Position numbers and translations under genes: made by a program. From contig NZ_LYWZ01000030.1 in assembly GCF_001661965.1 (NCBI RefSeq), forward strand, positions 1 to 64,000: a stretch of 64,000 bases of DNA. Direction: 5' to 3'. Origin of the DNA: Croceicoccus mobilis (lineage in GTDB: Bacteria; Pseudomonadota; Alphaproteobacteria; Sphingomonadales; Sphingomonadaceae). The number at the start of each line of letters is the position of its first letter. The first letter of the stretch is position 1. Below the pieces are notes generated by a model, which did no database searches, was not told the DNA's origin, and was given only the letters and a program-made list of their open reading frames with translations. Of the stretch, positions 46,145-58,191 are shown piece by piece.

Positions 46145-46372
46145 GTGAATGCCATGACCAAGGAAACCAAGCCTTTCGGCGACACGAACCTGCCGCTTGA
46201 GGCGTTCTGGGTCGAGATGTGGATGATGCCCATCACGATGATGGCGCAATTCATGGGGATGAGCCGAACGGTCGTCGATGACGAGCCCGAGATCGACCGC
46301 GAGTGCAAGGATTGCCAGCTGCCGGTCCCGAACAAGATCCAGGAAAGCATGGATCACGATATTTTCGCCTGA
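46145..46372 (+). CDS. 75-aa hypothetical protein behind an EcfG-type promoter
   Basis: A small protein of no recognised family. It is Met-rich with a hydrophobic stretch (EAFWVEMWMMPITMMAQFMG) of about 20 residues that might insert in or lie on the membrane, followed by an acidic segment and a CKDC pair. GGGGAGAG at 46133-46140 favours the GTG at 46145; the ATG at 46154 is an alternative. The strong general-stress promoter upstream suggests induction in stress or stationary phase. Confidence 0.7.
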   Translation: MNAMTKETKPFGDTNLPLEAFWVEMWMMPITMMAQFMGMSRTVVDDEPEIDRECKDCQLPVPNKIQESMDHDIFA

Positions 46373-46457
46373 TCGCATTACTGGCCCACGCAAATTTATA
46401 CCGGAGCCGCGTCCGGCGCTGGACGAGTGCGGGTAAAGCACCTATCTTGTCTCACGC

Positions 46458-46727
46458 ATGAAACGGCTCCTCGCCCTTTTCGCCATTCTGTTCGGCATGG
46501 CCGCGCTTGTCGCGCCGGCCCATGCACGCATGGCTGCCAAGGCGGAGTCGAGCGCGGTCGCGGGCAATACTGCGACTTCAGAGGCCAAGACCGACCGCTA
46601 CGGGCAGGAGGTCCGGCCTGATGCGCGGCGCAAGAAGCGTGAGCGTGAACTGGGCAAGCCCGATACCGAGAGCTATCGGACGGTCATCGTGCCCACCGTC
46701 ATGCTGGTCGACAGGCCGCTTACCTAA
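46458..46727 (+). CDS. Small exported hypothetical protein
   Basis: An 89-aa protein with a clear signal peptide (LLALFAILFGMAALVAPAHA, cleavage near residue 24). The mature part is basic (DARRKKRERELGKPDTESY). No family was recognised. It precedes secA by 141 bases on the same strand. An exported role is certain only as far as the signal sequence goes. Confidence 0.7.
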   Translation: MKRLLALFAILFGMAALVAPAHARMAAKAESSAVAGNTATSEAKTDRYGQEVRPDARRKKRERELGKPDTESYRTVIVPTVMLVDRPLT

Positions 46728-46868
46728 GATCTGATCTCTGGCGCTGCCCGGGCTTTCCGCGCGGCTCCTTTGCGATTGCGCCGGGAACGCCCCGGCATTC
46801 CGTGCGTCCGCCCTGTGAAGAGGGCGCGCTTTCCCCGATAAAACCGCTTAATCACGAAGGGAACGCCC

Positions 46869-49655
<2,787 letters not shown>

Positions 49656-49686
49656 TCCGACCCGCCGAACAGCACTGAAAAACGAC

Positions 49687-49723
49687 CGGGGCCGTCCTTG
49701 CCATGCAGGGGCGGCCCCGTTTG
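49687..49723 (+). terminator. Intrinsic terminator after secA
   Basis: CGGGGCCG (49687-49694) and CGGCCCCG (49712-49719) followed by TTTGT, 31 bases after the secA stop. Confidence 0.75.
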
Positions 49724-49804
49724 TTACAGATGCCGCACAAGCGTCATGAACAAGTCACATAGCTGCGCCATCGACCTGCCTGAAACAGGGTTACGGGGCG
49801 TATC

Positions 49805-50476
49805 GTGGAGACCGTTTACATCTATCTGACCGACCCCCGGTTCGAGGGGTTCGAAGAGTTTCGCCACGGCGAGACCCGGTTCGTGTTCGAACATCTCGAC
49901 GCGGGCGGTCCGCGCCGCCTGCTCGATGGCCCGATCTGGGCCTTTGTCGACTGGGTGATGGACGATCTGTCGGGCCTTGAAATGTGCCGCCGCCTGCGCG
50001 CGGATGAACGCACGCGCGATGCCCATGTGACCATGGTGCTGGAACGCGACGACAAGGAAGATCGCCGCCGGGCACTGGCTGCCGGGGCCGATGACTACAT
50101 GGTTGGTCAGCCCGAACGCAACGCCGTGCTCGACCGTGTGCTGGCGGTGCAGGCGCGGCGGGGGCATTGCAATCTTACGCAGACATTGCAGGCGGGCCAG
50201 CTCGCCATCGATCTTGCCGCGCTGCAGGCGCGCTGGGGGGCGGTGGCGGTGCAGTTGCGGCCCAATGAATTCCGCCTGCTGCGCTTTTTCGCCGAAAACC
50301 CCAACCGGGTGCTGACCCGCCTTGAACTGATCGAGGGTCTGGGCAAGCTGGAGCCGCCCATCGACGAGCGCACCGTCGATGTCTGGATCGGCCGCCTGCG
50401 CCGCGCATTAAAGGCGGCTGGAGCGGGCAATCCGCTGCGCACGGTGCGCTCGCTGGGCTATGTCCTCGACGCGTAA
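49805..50476 (+). CDS. OmpR-like regulator with a degenerate receiver
   Basis: A 223-aa two-domain regulator. Residues about 1-115 have receiver order but lack the acidic pair (VYIYLTDPRF instead of VVDD), have E at the conserved Thr/Ser position (MVLERDD), and have G instead of Lys in the DDYMVGQP block; only the Asp of FVDWVMDD remains. Residues about 130-220 are a winged-helix DNA-binding domain (PNEFRLLRFFAENPNRVLTR, then VWIGRLRRALKAAG). It is probably phosphorylation-independent. The start is GTG at 49805. No kinase is encoded next to it. Confidence 0.8.
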   Translation: METVYIYLTDPRFEGFEEFRHGETRFVFEHLDAGGPRRLLDGPIWAFVDWVMDDLSGLEMCRRLRADERTRDAHVTMVLERDDKEDRRRALAAGADDYMVGQPERNAVLDRVLAVQARRGHCNLTQTLQAGQLAIDLAALQARWGAVAVQLRPNEFRLLRFFAENPNRVLTRLELIEGLGKLEPPIDERTVDVWIGRLRRALKAAGAGNPLRTVRSLGYVLDA

Positions 50477-50501
50477 CGCGCGTCTCGGATTCAGGGCATG
50501 C

Positions 50502-53285
50502 TCAGGGCTTGAACCCGAAACGCGCATATTCCTCCGCCATCGCGGGCCAGGTCCTGGCGATGTAATCGATGTCACTTTCGCCCGCATCGTCGCCCAGCGC
50601 CCGCTGGGCAAAGCCGCGCACATATCGCGACGCGACCATGTCGGGCGAAATCGCCAGAGCGGCATCGGCATCGGCAAGCGCCTTTGCAGGCTCTCCCACC
50701 GTCAGCCACGCCAGTGAACGGCTGTCGAGCACGGCTGGCGAGCCGACCTGTTCAACCGCGCGATTGCACACATCCATCATGTCGTCCCGGCCCACGCCAT
50801 GGCGCGCGCGATACCAGCATGACGAATTGAGCAGGTAGCTCTTGCCCGGACTTTCCGCGATCAGCGCCTCGATCTCGGCCAGCCCGTCCTCGGCCATGTC
50901 GCCATAGGCCATTACCTCGGCCTTGCTCTGCACAAAGCCTTCGTGGGAATCGCCCCAGTCGTCGTTCGCTTCCAGCAGGGCCAGCGCGGCATCGATCTGG
51001 CCGGTTTCGCCCATCTCCTGCGCAAGACCCATGGCGAGATAGGGCTTCGGATCGAGTTCGAAAGCTTTTTGGCGCGCGGCCAGCGATTCCTCGTGCCTGC
51101 CAAGATTGTGGAGGATCAGGGCCCGCCGATTATGGTTTTCTGACGTCGGGTCGATCGCGATCGCCTTGTCGATCTCTTCCAACGCGCCGGGGAGATTGCC
51201 CGTGCGCTGGCGGAACAGGGCAAGGCCTTCATGCGGATAGGAATCGTCCGGATCACGCTCTGCCATCGCCCGATACGCAGCTTCATACGGGGCCAGTCGC
51301 CCCTTCAACCCATCGCGGCCATATTCCCATGCGCGCGCGGCTTTGGCAGGGGCCAGCAGGTAAGGCGTGGAATTGACGATGCGCGCCGCCGCCGTGCGGG
51401 CAGGGCCGATATCGCCTGCGGCAAGCTCACCGCCAAGGCTCTCAATCCGTTCCTTGACGGTGAAGACATTGCCATCGAGCGCGGCATCGCGCACCACCCG
51501 CTGGCCGCCGACCGTCTGGTCCATGCTGGCAAGCCCGCGCATGCGATAGGGATCGGCTTCGTCCGAAAGCAGGATCTTGACGTTGGTGGTGAAAAGCGTG
51601 GGATAGCCCTGTTCGACCGGGATGTCGCGCCATGCGGTGCGCGCGCGGTCGAAATCGAACTGGAAATCGGCGCTGCCCAGCATGTCCAGCGCCTGCTTCT
51701 TGCCCGCGCCTTCGCGTTCCCACGGCGTGGTCATCAAGCCGCTGACATCGACCGTCGCAATGCCCGTTTCCGCATCGAAACTGATGTCGCCATCGGTGAC
51801 GACAAGGCCCTGTTGCATCGATGCGGCAAACCTCTCGACCAGATCGTCATGTTGCTCGTCGCTGACCTGACCGATCATGGATCCCAGATTGCTGCCAAGC
51901 TGACCGCTCAATTCCGCGCGCAAATGGACGAGGGCGGGAATGTCGATGCCGCCACGCTCATCCAGTTCGATGTCGACTGCGGCAACGGCAGAGGCGGGAA
52001 GGCGCGGTTCGATATGCATCAGGCCGGTGCCCGGATCGCGGATCGGCAGGCCATATCGGAATTGCGGCGTGTCGGCGATATTGGCTAGGCGCGCGCCCGT
52101 CTGAGTCCCGTCGATCCAGTAATCCTTGCCCCCGATGACCGCATGCACGATCACGTGGTCGAAGGAGCCGGGAACGGGCAGGAGTTCCGGCAGGGCATCG
52201 CTCAATCTCGTGTTGATGAGCAGCGGCTCCGCCTCGATCCCCAGACCATCGAGCAGGGAGAGCAGGAGGAGCGTCTTCGCCTTGCAGTCGCCAAAGCGCA
52301 TTTCCCATGTCTTTGCAGGCGATTGCGGGGTGTAGTTGCCGCCCGACATGCCATTCATCAGATAGGAGACCTGCTCCTGCACCAGCCGGGTTGCCATGGC
52401 GGCGCGGACCACCGGATCGTCGCTGGCCGCCGCGATCCGCGCGACTTCCCCGGCGAGCGGGCTGCCCGCCGCGATCGTGCCGTCTGTCGCATAGAGCGGC
52501 GCGAAGACCGACGAGACTTCCTGCCATGAAGCGAATGTGCCGGCCTGCACGAACAAAGGGCGGGTAAAGCGGCTGGGCGCGGCGGCAGGCAAATCCTCGC
52601 GCTTTGGCAGCGGGAGGTCGAAGGTCAGGTAATGATAGCCGCCGCGATCCTCCTCGGTCGGCGCAGGGACTTCCGGGTTGGCCTTCCATGTGACCGTCTC
52701 GTCCATGGGCCAGGAAATTACGTTGCGGGCAAAGTCTGCCTCCAGCGGTTTCGAGAACAGATCCGCGCTCATCTGCGCGCCGCCCTGCAGCGTATCGTCA
52801 TGCACGGTCTGGCTGAACACGATATGCAGCACGTCGCCGATTTGCAGGCCCGGCACGGCGAGCGTGGCAGTCAGAATTCCGTCAAGCGTGCGGTTCTCAA
52901 GCTGCTGTTCGCGGCGCAGCACCGTGTATTCCTCACCCGTTTCCAGCACGTCGACGACCTTGTCGCCGCGCACGATCTCGACCTTGTGGATGGTCAGGTC
53001 GCCGCGTTCGGGCATCCATGTCGCGGTGCTGGTGCCGGCCTGCGTCAACGCTTCGGCGCTGCTGAGCTTGATCGCGCGGTCGATATAGGTGGTAACCGTC
53101 CCGTCCTCGATCCGCTGCTGGCGGTCGAGGCGGTTGAGGATGCCCGTGGCGTCGGGATCAATCTCGCTTGTCGGCGTGACATCGACCCAGTCCGGCGCCG
53201 GGCCATAAAGCACTTCCTCTCCCGCAAGGGCGGGCGTTGCCGCCAGCATGACCGGAACCAAAGCGAGATAACGCGCGAATTTCAT
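50502..53285 (-). CDS. DUF3857/transglutaminase/TPR periplasmic protein
   Basis: A 927-aa exported protein. After a signal peptide (residues about 1-22, ending in TPALA) come a DUF3857 domain and a transglutaminase-like core with Cys in FGDCKAKTLLLL, His in FDHVIVHAV and Asp in YWIDGTQTG. A beta-rich middle follows, then TPR repeats (AMAERDPDDSYPHEGLALFR, IDPTSENHNRRALILHNLGR). Such proteins probably bind or process peptides in the periplasm. The start at 53285 was chosen for the signal peptide. It is convergent with the OmpR-like gene. Confidence 0.82.
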   Translation of the reverse strand: MKFARYLALVPVMLAATPALAGEEVLYGPAPDWVDVTPTSEIDPDATGILNRLDRQQRIEDGTVTTYIDRAIKLSSAEALTQAGTSTATWMPERGDLTIHKVEIVRGDKVVDVLETGEEYTVLRREQQLENRTLDGILTATLAVPGLQIGDVLHIVFSQTVHDDTLQGGAQMSADLFSKPLEADFARNVISWPMDETVTWKANPEVPAPTEEDRGGYHYLTFDLPLPKREDLPAAAPSRFTRPLFVQAGTFASWQEVSSVFAPLYATDGTIAAGSPLAGEVARIAAASDDPVVRAAMATRLVQEQVSYLMNGMSGGNYTPQSPAKTWEMRFGDCKAKTLLLLSLLDGLGIEAEPLLINTRLSDALPELLPVPGSFDHVIVHAVIGGKDYWIDGTQTGARLANIADTPQFRYGLPIRDPGTGLMHIEPRLPASAVAAVDIELDERGGIDIPALVHLRAELSGQLGSNLGSMIGQVSDEQHDDLVERFAASMQQGLVVTDGDISFDAETGIATVDVSGLMTTPWEREGAGKKQALDMLGSADFQFDFDRARTAWRDIPVEQGYPTLFTTNVKILLSDEADPYRMRGLASMDQTVGGQRVVRDAALDGNVFTVKERIESLGGELAAGDIGPARTAAARIVNSTPYLLAPAKAARAWEYGRDGLKGRLAPYEAAYRAMAERDPDDSYPHEGLALFRQRTGNLPGALEEIDKAIAIDPTSENHNRRALILHNLGRHEESLAARQKAFELDPKPYLAMGLAQEMGETGQIDAALALLEANDDWGDSHEGFVQSKAEVMAYGDMAEDGLAEIEALIAESPGKSYLLNSSCWYRARHGVGRDDMMDVCNRAVEQVGSPAVLDSRSLAWLTVGEPAKALADADAALAISPDMVASRYVRGFAQRALGDDAGESDIDYIARTWPAMAEEYARFGFKP

Positions 53286-53441
53286 CTGGAAGCGACCCCC
53301 TGAATTTTCCCCAGCAGGGACGTTCAAGTCCCTGAAAAGACAAACTGCATGTTTGCGCGCAAAACGCAAAGGGGGCGCCGCCGATCTGGACCAATTAGTT
53401 ACAACTGCACCATATTCATACGACCATGCCGCCAAGTGAAA

Positions 53442-53473
53442 CGGCCCGCCTCGCCAATGGACGAGACGGGCCG
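53442..53473 (-). terminator. Hairpin after the TonB receptor gene
   Basis: Arms CGGCCCGCCTCG (53442-53453) and CGAGACGGGCCG (53462-53473) pair with one mismatch. It lies downstream of the receptor stop on the minus strand. No T-run is seen. Confidence 0.5.
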
Positions 53474-53512
53474 ATCAATGCGCAGCCAAGGCTGCGGGCG
53501 TAGAAGCCGGGA

Positions 53513-56215
53513 TCAGAACTCCATTGAAGCGCCCAAAGAAAAGGACGGGCCCTTGCGATAGCTGTTCACTTCGATGCGATTGCCGCCGGTTTCCTGATAT
53601 TCCCAGTTGTCGCGGCCAAAGATATTGCGCGCTTCAAAGCTGAGCTGGATGTTCTGGCCAAGGAAATCCATTTCCGACCGCGCGACGAAATCGACGGTCA
53701 GGCCCGGATCCTCGACGATCTCGGGGCGCTGGAAATCGCGGCGGGTCACGCGCTTGCTGGCATAGGCGAGGATCAGGGTGAACTGCTCCAGCCGGTCCTC
53801 GTCCTCAAGACCCAGTTGCAGGTTCGCGACATGCTCGCTCTGCCCCGTCAGCGGATCGCCGTCGGCCACGAAGTTCGAGACCGCGGTGCTGCCGCCCGGG
53901 ATCAGCGTGGTGTCGCCATCAGAAACCGCAATTTCCGATTTCGACCAAGTGTAGTTTGCCGCGACGCGGAAATTCTTGGCATCGAACCAGCCACCCAGAT
54001 CGTAAAGCGGGAAGGCCTTCTGCGCCTCGAACTCCGCGCCATAAAGCTGCGCTTCGGGCACGTTGGCGAATGTGGTGTAGCGACCGCCCCCCGGTAGTGA
54101 GAGCACGATGGCCTCGATCGGGTTGTCGAGCTTTTTGTAAAAGCCGGCGAGGCTGATCTTGTCGCCGCCGCCAAGGTAATATTCGGCGCGCGCTTCGGCG
54201 TTGAACAGCTCGCTGTCGGTCAGATACGGGTTGCCGCGATACTGGCGGTTGTTTTCCGGGTCATAGAAGTTCTGCTCGACCAGTTCGCGGAACTGCGGGC
54301 GGGCGATGGTCTTCGATGCCGACAAGCGCAGCTGCAGATCGTCGCTCGCCTCCCACGTGATGGTGGCGGCGGGCAGGATATAGTCGTTCGAGTTGTAGGT
54401 CTCGGTCGCGCCGGAGACAGGATCGACGAAGATGCTCTGGTCGAGCGCCACCGACTGGTCCGCGGTTTCATAACGCGCGCCGACATCGACGGTCAGCGTG
54501 TCGATCGGCAGCCAGCGCAGCTGGCCATAACCGGCGTGGATGGTCATCGCCGCGTCAAACGCCGGGAAGGCGCTGGTTTCATTGAGGCCGACGTCGAACC
54601 CAGCCAGCGTCGCGCCATTGATCAGGTCGCCTGGACGGCGCAGCGCTACCGCGTCGAGCACGCTTTCATCGAGGCCGGAGCCGACCATGTCGCTATCGGT
54701 GGTGACGGCCAGCGTGAACTCGCGGCGGGTCGAATAGCGGCTGGTGTCGGAATAGGCATAGCCGACCGTGGCAGTCAGGTTCGGCATCAGCTCATAGCTG
54801 GCGTCGATGCCGCCGTACCACAGCTCTTCCTGCAAATCGTCGAACGCGGCCGAGACCGGATTCACATTGTTGATCTGGTTGGTGATATTCGCGACGTAAT
54901 ACTGGCCCGTGGGCGTATCGAGATTGGTGCGCACATAGTTGTAGGTGAGGTTGTACGGCGCTTCACGATCGGTGCGGGCATAGCCGCCGCGCAGGTCGAG
55001 GCTGAGGGGGCCGAATTCGAACTCACCCACCAGCTGGCTGTCGATCAGCTGGCGTTCGTACCATGCGGTGTTCTGGGTGATGACGTCGAACTCGTCCTCG
55101 TACTGGAACGTGTTGGCAAGGCTCGACTGCTTGAGCGTGTCGCGGATGTAGAGGTTTGTCCAGCGCACGGTGTGTTCACCGAAATCGAGGCCAAGGCCCA
55201 GCAGCGCGTTGAAGAGCATGCGCTGGTCGGTGATGAAATTCTCGGTATCGTCGGTGAGTTCAGAGAGGTCGGTATTGGCCTGCTGCGAGGTGACCAGGCG
55301 GTTGCGCCAGTCGTTCTTCAGCCCGACCGTCGCGATCACGCCGAACACAGCATCGTCGCCCACGTCGAACGATGTGCCGCCGGTGAGGAAGCCGGAGAAG
55401 TTGGGCGGCAAATTGCCGACCTTCTGCACGGTCGCCATGTTCAGCGGGAAGAGTTGCGCGGCCACGCCTTCCTGCACCGCGATGGAGGTGTCCTCCATCC
55501 GCGCGCCGCTGTCGATGAAGCTGACGAGGTTACTGGGCAGGTCGCGGTTGCCATTGTCAAAGCCGGTCCAGTCGATGTCGCTGCCGTAATAGGACAGGCC
55601 ATTGCGCCCGGTGGTCCGGGTATCGCCGCTCATGCTGGCGGAGATCTTGAGGAAGCTTTCTTCCGGCACGGCGCGGGTGGTCAGGTTGATGACGCCGCCG
55701 CCGAATTCACCCGGGAAGTTGGGCGAATAGGTTTTCTGCACCAGCGACGATGCGATGACATTGGTCGGGAAGATGTCGAGCGGGACGACGCGGCTCAGCG
55801 GTTCGGGGCTGGGCAGCGGCAGGCCGTTCATCATCGCCAGCGAATAGCGATCGCCAAGGCCGCGGACATAGACGCGGCCATCGCCCACGACCGACAGGCC
55901 GGTGACGCGGCCCAAAGCGCCTGCGATGTCGCCATCGCCGGTCCGCGCGATGTCATCGGCGGAAAGGACCGAGACGACCTGCGTCGAGGAACGGGTGACG
56001 TCGCGTACCTTGCGCCCGGTAACGACGATGGTGCCGCCGGGAACGGAAATATCGGGCTGGTCGCCAAGCGCGTCCTCGGCCTGCTGTTCTTCGGCGGCCT
56101 GGGTGCTCGGATCATCCCCGGCGGGCACGCCCGTGGTCTGGGCGAGCGCGGCGGCAGGGAAGGAAAGCGCGGTGGAAAGCAGGAGCACGCCTGCAAGGCG
56201 CTTGCCGGTCGACAT
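53513..56215 (-). CDS. TonB-dependent outer-membrane receptor
   Basis: A 900-aa outer-membrane receptor. Signal peptide about 1-25 (LLLSTALSFPAAALA), a plug domain with the TonB-box-like region GTIVVTGRK and LSADDIARTGDGDIAGALGR, GGGVINLTTR, and a 22-strand barrel ending in F (SFSLGASMEF). The substrate is not shown by sequence. The lipoprotein gene just upstream on the same strand (56361-57908) is its probable partner. Confidence 0.9.
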   Translation of the reverse strand: MSTGKRLAGVLLLSTALSFPAAALAQTTGVPAGDDPSTQAAEEQQAEDALGDQPDISVPGGTIVVTGRKVRDVTRSSTQVVSVLSADDIARTGDGDIAGALGRVTGLSVVGDGRVYVRGLGDRYSLAMMNGLPLPSPEPLSRVVPLDIFPTNVIASSLVQKTYSPNFPGEFGGGVINLTTRAVPEESFLKISASMSGDTRTTGRNGLSYYGSDIDWTGFDNGNRDLPSNLVSFIDSGARMEDTSIAVQEGVAAQLFPLNMATVQKVGNLPPNFSGFLTGGTSFDVGDDAVFGVIATVGLKNDWRNRLVTSQQANTDLSELTDDTENFITDQRMLFNALLGLGLDFGEHTVRWTNLYIRDTLKQSSLANTFQYEDEFDVITQNTAWYERQLIDSQLVGEFEFGPLSLDLRGGYARTDREAPYNLTYNYVRTNLDTPTGQYYVANITNQINNVNPVSAAFDDLQEELWYGGIDASYELMPNLTATVGYAYSDTSRYSTRREFTLAVTTDSDMVGSGLDESVLDAVALRRPGDLINGATLAGFDVGLNETSAFPAFDAAMTIHAGYGQLRWLPIDTLTVDVGARYETADQSVALDQSIFVDPVSGATETYNSNDYILPAATITWEASDDLQLRLSASKTIARPQFRELVEQNFYDPENNRQYRGNPYLTDSELFNAEARAEYYLGGGDKISLAGFYKKLDNPIEAIVLSLPGGGRYTTFANVPEAQLYGAEFEAQKAFPLYDLGGWFDAKNFRVAANYTWSKSEIAVSDGDTTLIPGGSTAVSNFVADGDPLTGQSEHVANLQLGLEDEDRLEQFTLILAYASKRVTRRDFQRPEIVEDPGLTVDFVARSEMDFLGQNIQLSFEARNIFGRDNWEYQETGGNRIEVNSYRKGPSFSLGASMEF

Positions 56216-56328
56216 GGCTTGGGAACCCCCTCGTTGGTTCGATAAGTTCAATGGGCCGCACCAGTCTCGGGCGACCCGTTCAGAAAAACAGGGGCAGGGT
56301 GGAGGAAAGGCCCGAAGCCGCCATGAAG

Positions 56329-56358
56329 GCAGGCTCCGGACCTTTCATCCGGGCCTGC
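56329..56358 (-). terminator. Hairpin between lipoprotein and TonB receptor
   Basis: GCAGGCTCCGGA (56329-56340) pairs with TCCGGGCCTGC (56348-56358) with one bulge. It may lower or adjust expression of the downstream receptor. Confidence 0.45.
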
Positions 56359-56360
56359 AA

Positions 56361-57908
56361 TCAGTAGACCGGCAGCGCGGTGCAATCGCCGGTGTTGTTG
56401 CCGAAGCTCAGCGTCGCGCTGTCGCAGGTCCAGCCTTCGTACCAAGTGTCGGAGCTGTCAGCGACGGCGCCGATGTAATCGGTCGCATCGAAGTAGCTCG
56501 ACAGCGCGGTCGGGTCATAGGCGGTCCACGCGCTTTCGCTGCTTCCGTTGATGAAGCTGCTCATCAGCGAGATGGTGAATGCCGAGTCCGTATCTGCCGA
56601 CCCGTCGAACAGGGTCTGCACTTCGGTCGCGGTTACGCCCGAACCGCCGTTGAACGGTGCCGAGGCATCGCAATCGGCGACGACCGAGGCGAAGAACGGA
56701 TCCTGGTCCATCGTCACGGTTTCATCGATGCGCAGGCAGGTTTCGGTGTCGGTGTCGATCACGCCATTGACCAGCGATACCTGTGCGCCGCCGCGGAAAC
56801 GCAGGGCCTGCGAATTCGCGTTGGAGCGTTCGAGGAAGGTGAAGTTCGCAACCTGCAGATTGGTGCGCGGCAGCGCGGCGGTGGCGTAATCGCCATCGGG
56901 GCTGTCAAGCTCAATCAGATTGTCGCCAGCGTTGGAACGCTGTGCGGCGATCACATATTGCAGGTTCGCCTGAGCGCCGGTGTCGACGTCGAGCGAGTCG
57001 TCCGATGCGCCAACGATGACCACGTTCTTCATGTTGACTTCGCCGCCGAAGAACTCGGTGCCGTCGTCCGAGCTGTTGAAGCTCATCCAGTGGTCGATGG
57101 TCGTGCCCGAACCGATGCCGCCCAGCGTCAGCGACTGAAGCTCGCTGCCGCCTTCGAGCGTGTAGCCGGAATAGCGGATCTGGAAATACTGCATGGTGCC
57201 CGAACTGTCGGCCGGCGTGTTGCCGCCGAACAGCGTGGTGGTGGCAGCGCCTTCCAGCTCCTGCTCGCACTGCGCCTGGTCGGCCTTGTTGAAAACGCCG
57301 TCGCGGCAATCGGAAACCGGTGCGCGGCCCAGCAGCACGACGCCGCCCCACTGCGCGTCCGAGCTATCGGTCGACAGGCCCAGCACATTGTCGCGGCTGG
57401 TGAAGATGATCGGCATGTCGGCTTCGCCGACCGCGTCGATCTGGTTGCCGCGATTGACGACGAGATACGAACGGCCCGTCACGCCATACAGGATCGCGCC
57501 CGGCTCGATGGAAAGCGTAACGTCGCTGTCTGCGCCCGTGTCGGTCGCACCGCCGTCGGTGCCGACATCGACGCGGCCGTCAATCGCGTAAACGAGGCCT
57601 GCGATATAGGGCAGGGTGTCGTCTTCGTCGAAGGAGGCGGGAAGCGTGCAGACGCGGTAGTCGCCCGCGTCACCGGAAATGGTGCCGCTGTCGGTCAGGC
57701 CGCCGGTCGAATTGATCGTCGGGCAGCCATTGGCGGGCGTGACCGACGGGGTCGGCGTCGGCGTCGGCGTGGGCGACGGCGTCGAGGTTTCGGGATTATT
57801 GATGATGATGTCGCCGCCCGTACCGGGCGAAGCGATCTGGTCGCCGCCGCAGCCGGCAAGAGCCAGCATGCTGCAGCCGAGAATGAGCGAGCGGTGGATA
57901 TTGGTCAC
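56361..57908 (-). CDS. TonB-receptor partner lipoprotein with Thr-Pro linker
   Basis: A 515-aa lipoprotein. Lipobox LALAGC with lipid Cys20, then a Thr-Pro linker (41-58), then a beta-helix-like body. The body contains NSSDDGTEFFGGEVNMKNVV and ASDDSLDVDTGAQANLQYVI, motifs I know from proteins encoded next to TonB receptors in marine gammaproteobacteria and sphingomonads. Several Asp-rich DGTE or DDS motifs could bind a cation. Start is GTG at 57908 after AAGGGG. It and the receptor are probably one transport system of unknown substrate. Confidence 0.8.
   Translation of the reverse strand: MTNIHRSLILGCSMLALAGCGGDQIASPGTGGDIIINNPETSTPSPTPTPTPTPSVTPANGCPTINSTGGLTDSGTISGDAGDYRVCTLPASFDEDDTLPYIAGLVYAIDGRVDVGTDGGATDTGADSDVTLSIEPGAILYGVTGRSYLVVNRGNQIDAVGEADMPIIFTSRDNVLGLSTDSSDAQWGGVVLLGRAPVSDCRDGVFNKADQAQCEQELEGAATTTLFGGNTPADSSGTMQYFQIRYSGYTLEGGSELQSLTLGGIGSGTTIDHWMSFNSSDDGTEFFGGEVNMKNVVIVGASDDSLDVDTGAQANLQYVIAAQRSNAGDNLIELDSPDGDYATAALPRTNLQVANFTFLERSNANSQALRFRGGAQVSLVNGVIDTDTETCLRIDETVTMDQDPFFASVVADCDASAPFNGGSGVTATEVQTLFDGSADTDSAFTISLMSSFINGSSESAWTAYDPTALSSYFDATDYIGAVADSSDTWYEGWTCDSATLSFGNNTGDCTALPVY
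57735..57788 (-). repeat. Thr-Pro codon repeat in the lipoprotein linker
   Basis: A short run of Thr-Pro codon pairs encoding residues 41-58 of the lipoprotein, the same type of linker as in the glycosidase lipoprotein at 17907-17990. Confidence 0.75.
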
Positions 57909-58117
57909 GGCGGTTAGTCCCCTTGTGGCAGCCGAGAATCGAAACTTGCGATTTCGGATCGCGAGGCACCGGCTAGACGGGGGCTGTGACGGTTTCTTTG
58001 CAACTATGTGACCATTCAAAGACTCGATCCTGAAACCCGCACAATCCTGCGGCTGCGCAGCTGCAAAAAAAGTTTTGCGGGCATGGGGGGCAGGTCCCGT
58101 TACAGATTTGTGACAAT

Positions 58118-58135
58118 GTTACAGTTATGTTGCAG
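58118..58135 (-). promoter_or_regulatory. PHO-box-like direct repeat
   Basis: Read on the minus strand: CTGCAAC-N4-CTGTAAC with an AT-only spacer, the 7-4-7 architecture of a PhoB site. It lies 210 bases upstream of the lipoprotein start and 57 bases upstream of the divergent 122-aa gene. Confidence 0.4.
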
Positions 58136-58191
58136 TTCGGCGGGTTTCATCGCATTCTCACCCCAACAGAACGGATTGAGAGGAGATGGAC

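Noticed and set aside
54536-56245. 569-aa plus-strand open frame
   Set aside because: Complement of the TonB receptor gene.
57984-58012. PHO box candidate CTGTGAC ... ATGTGAC on the plus strand
   Set aside because: The two half-sites are 22 bases apart and the middle 11-base unit does not match; too weak to list as a site.
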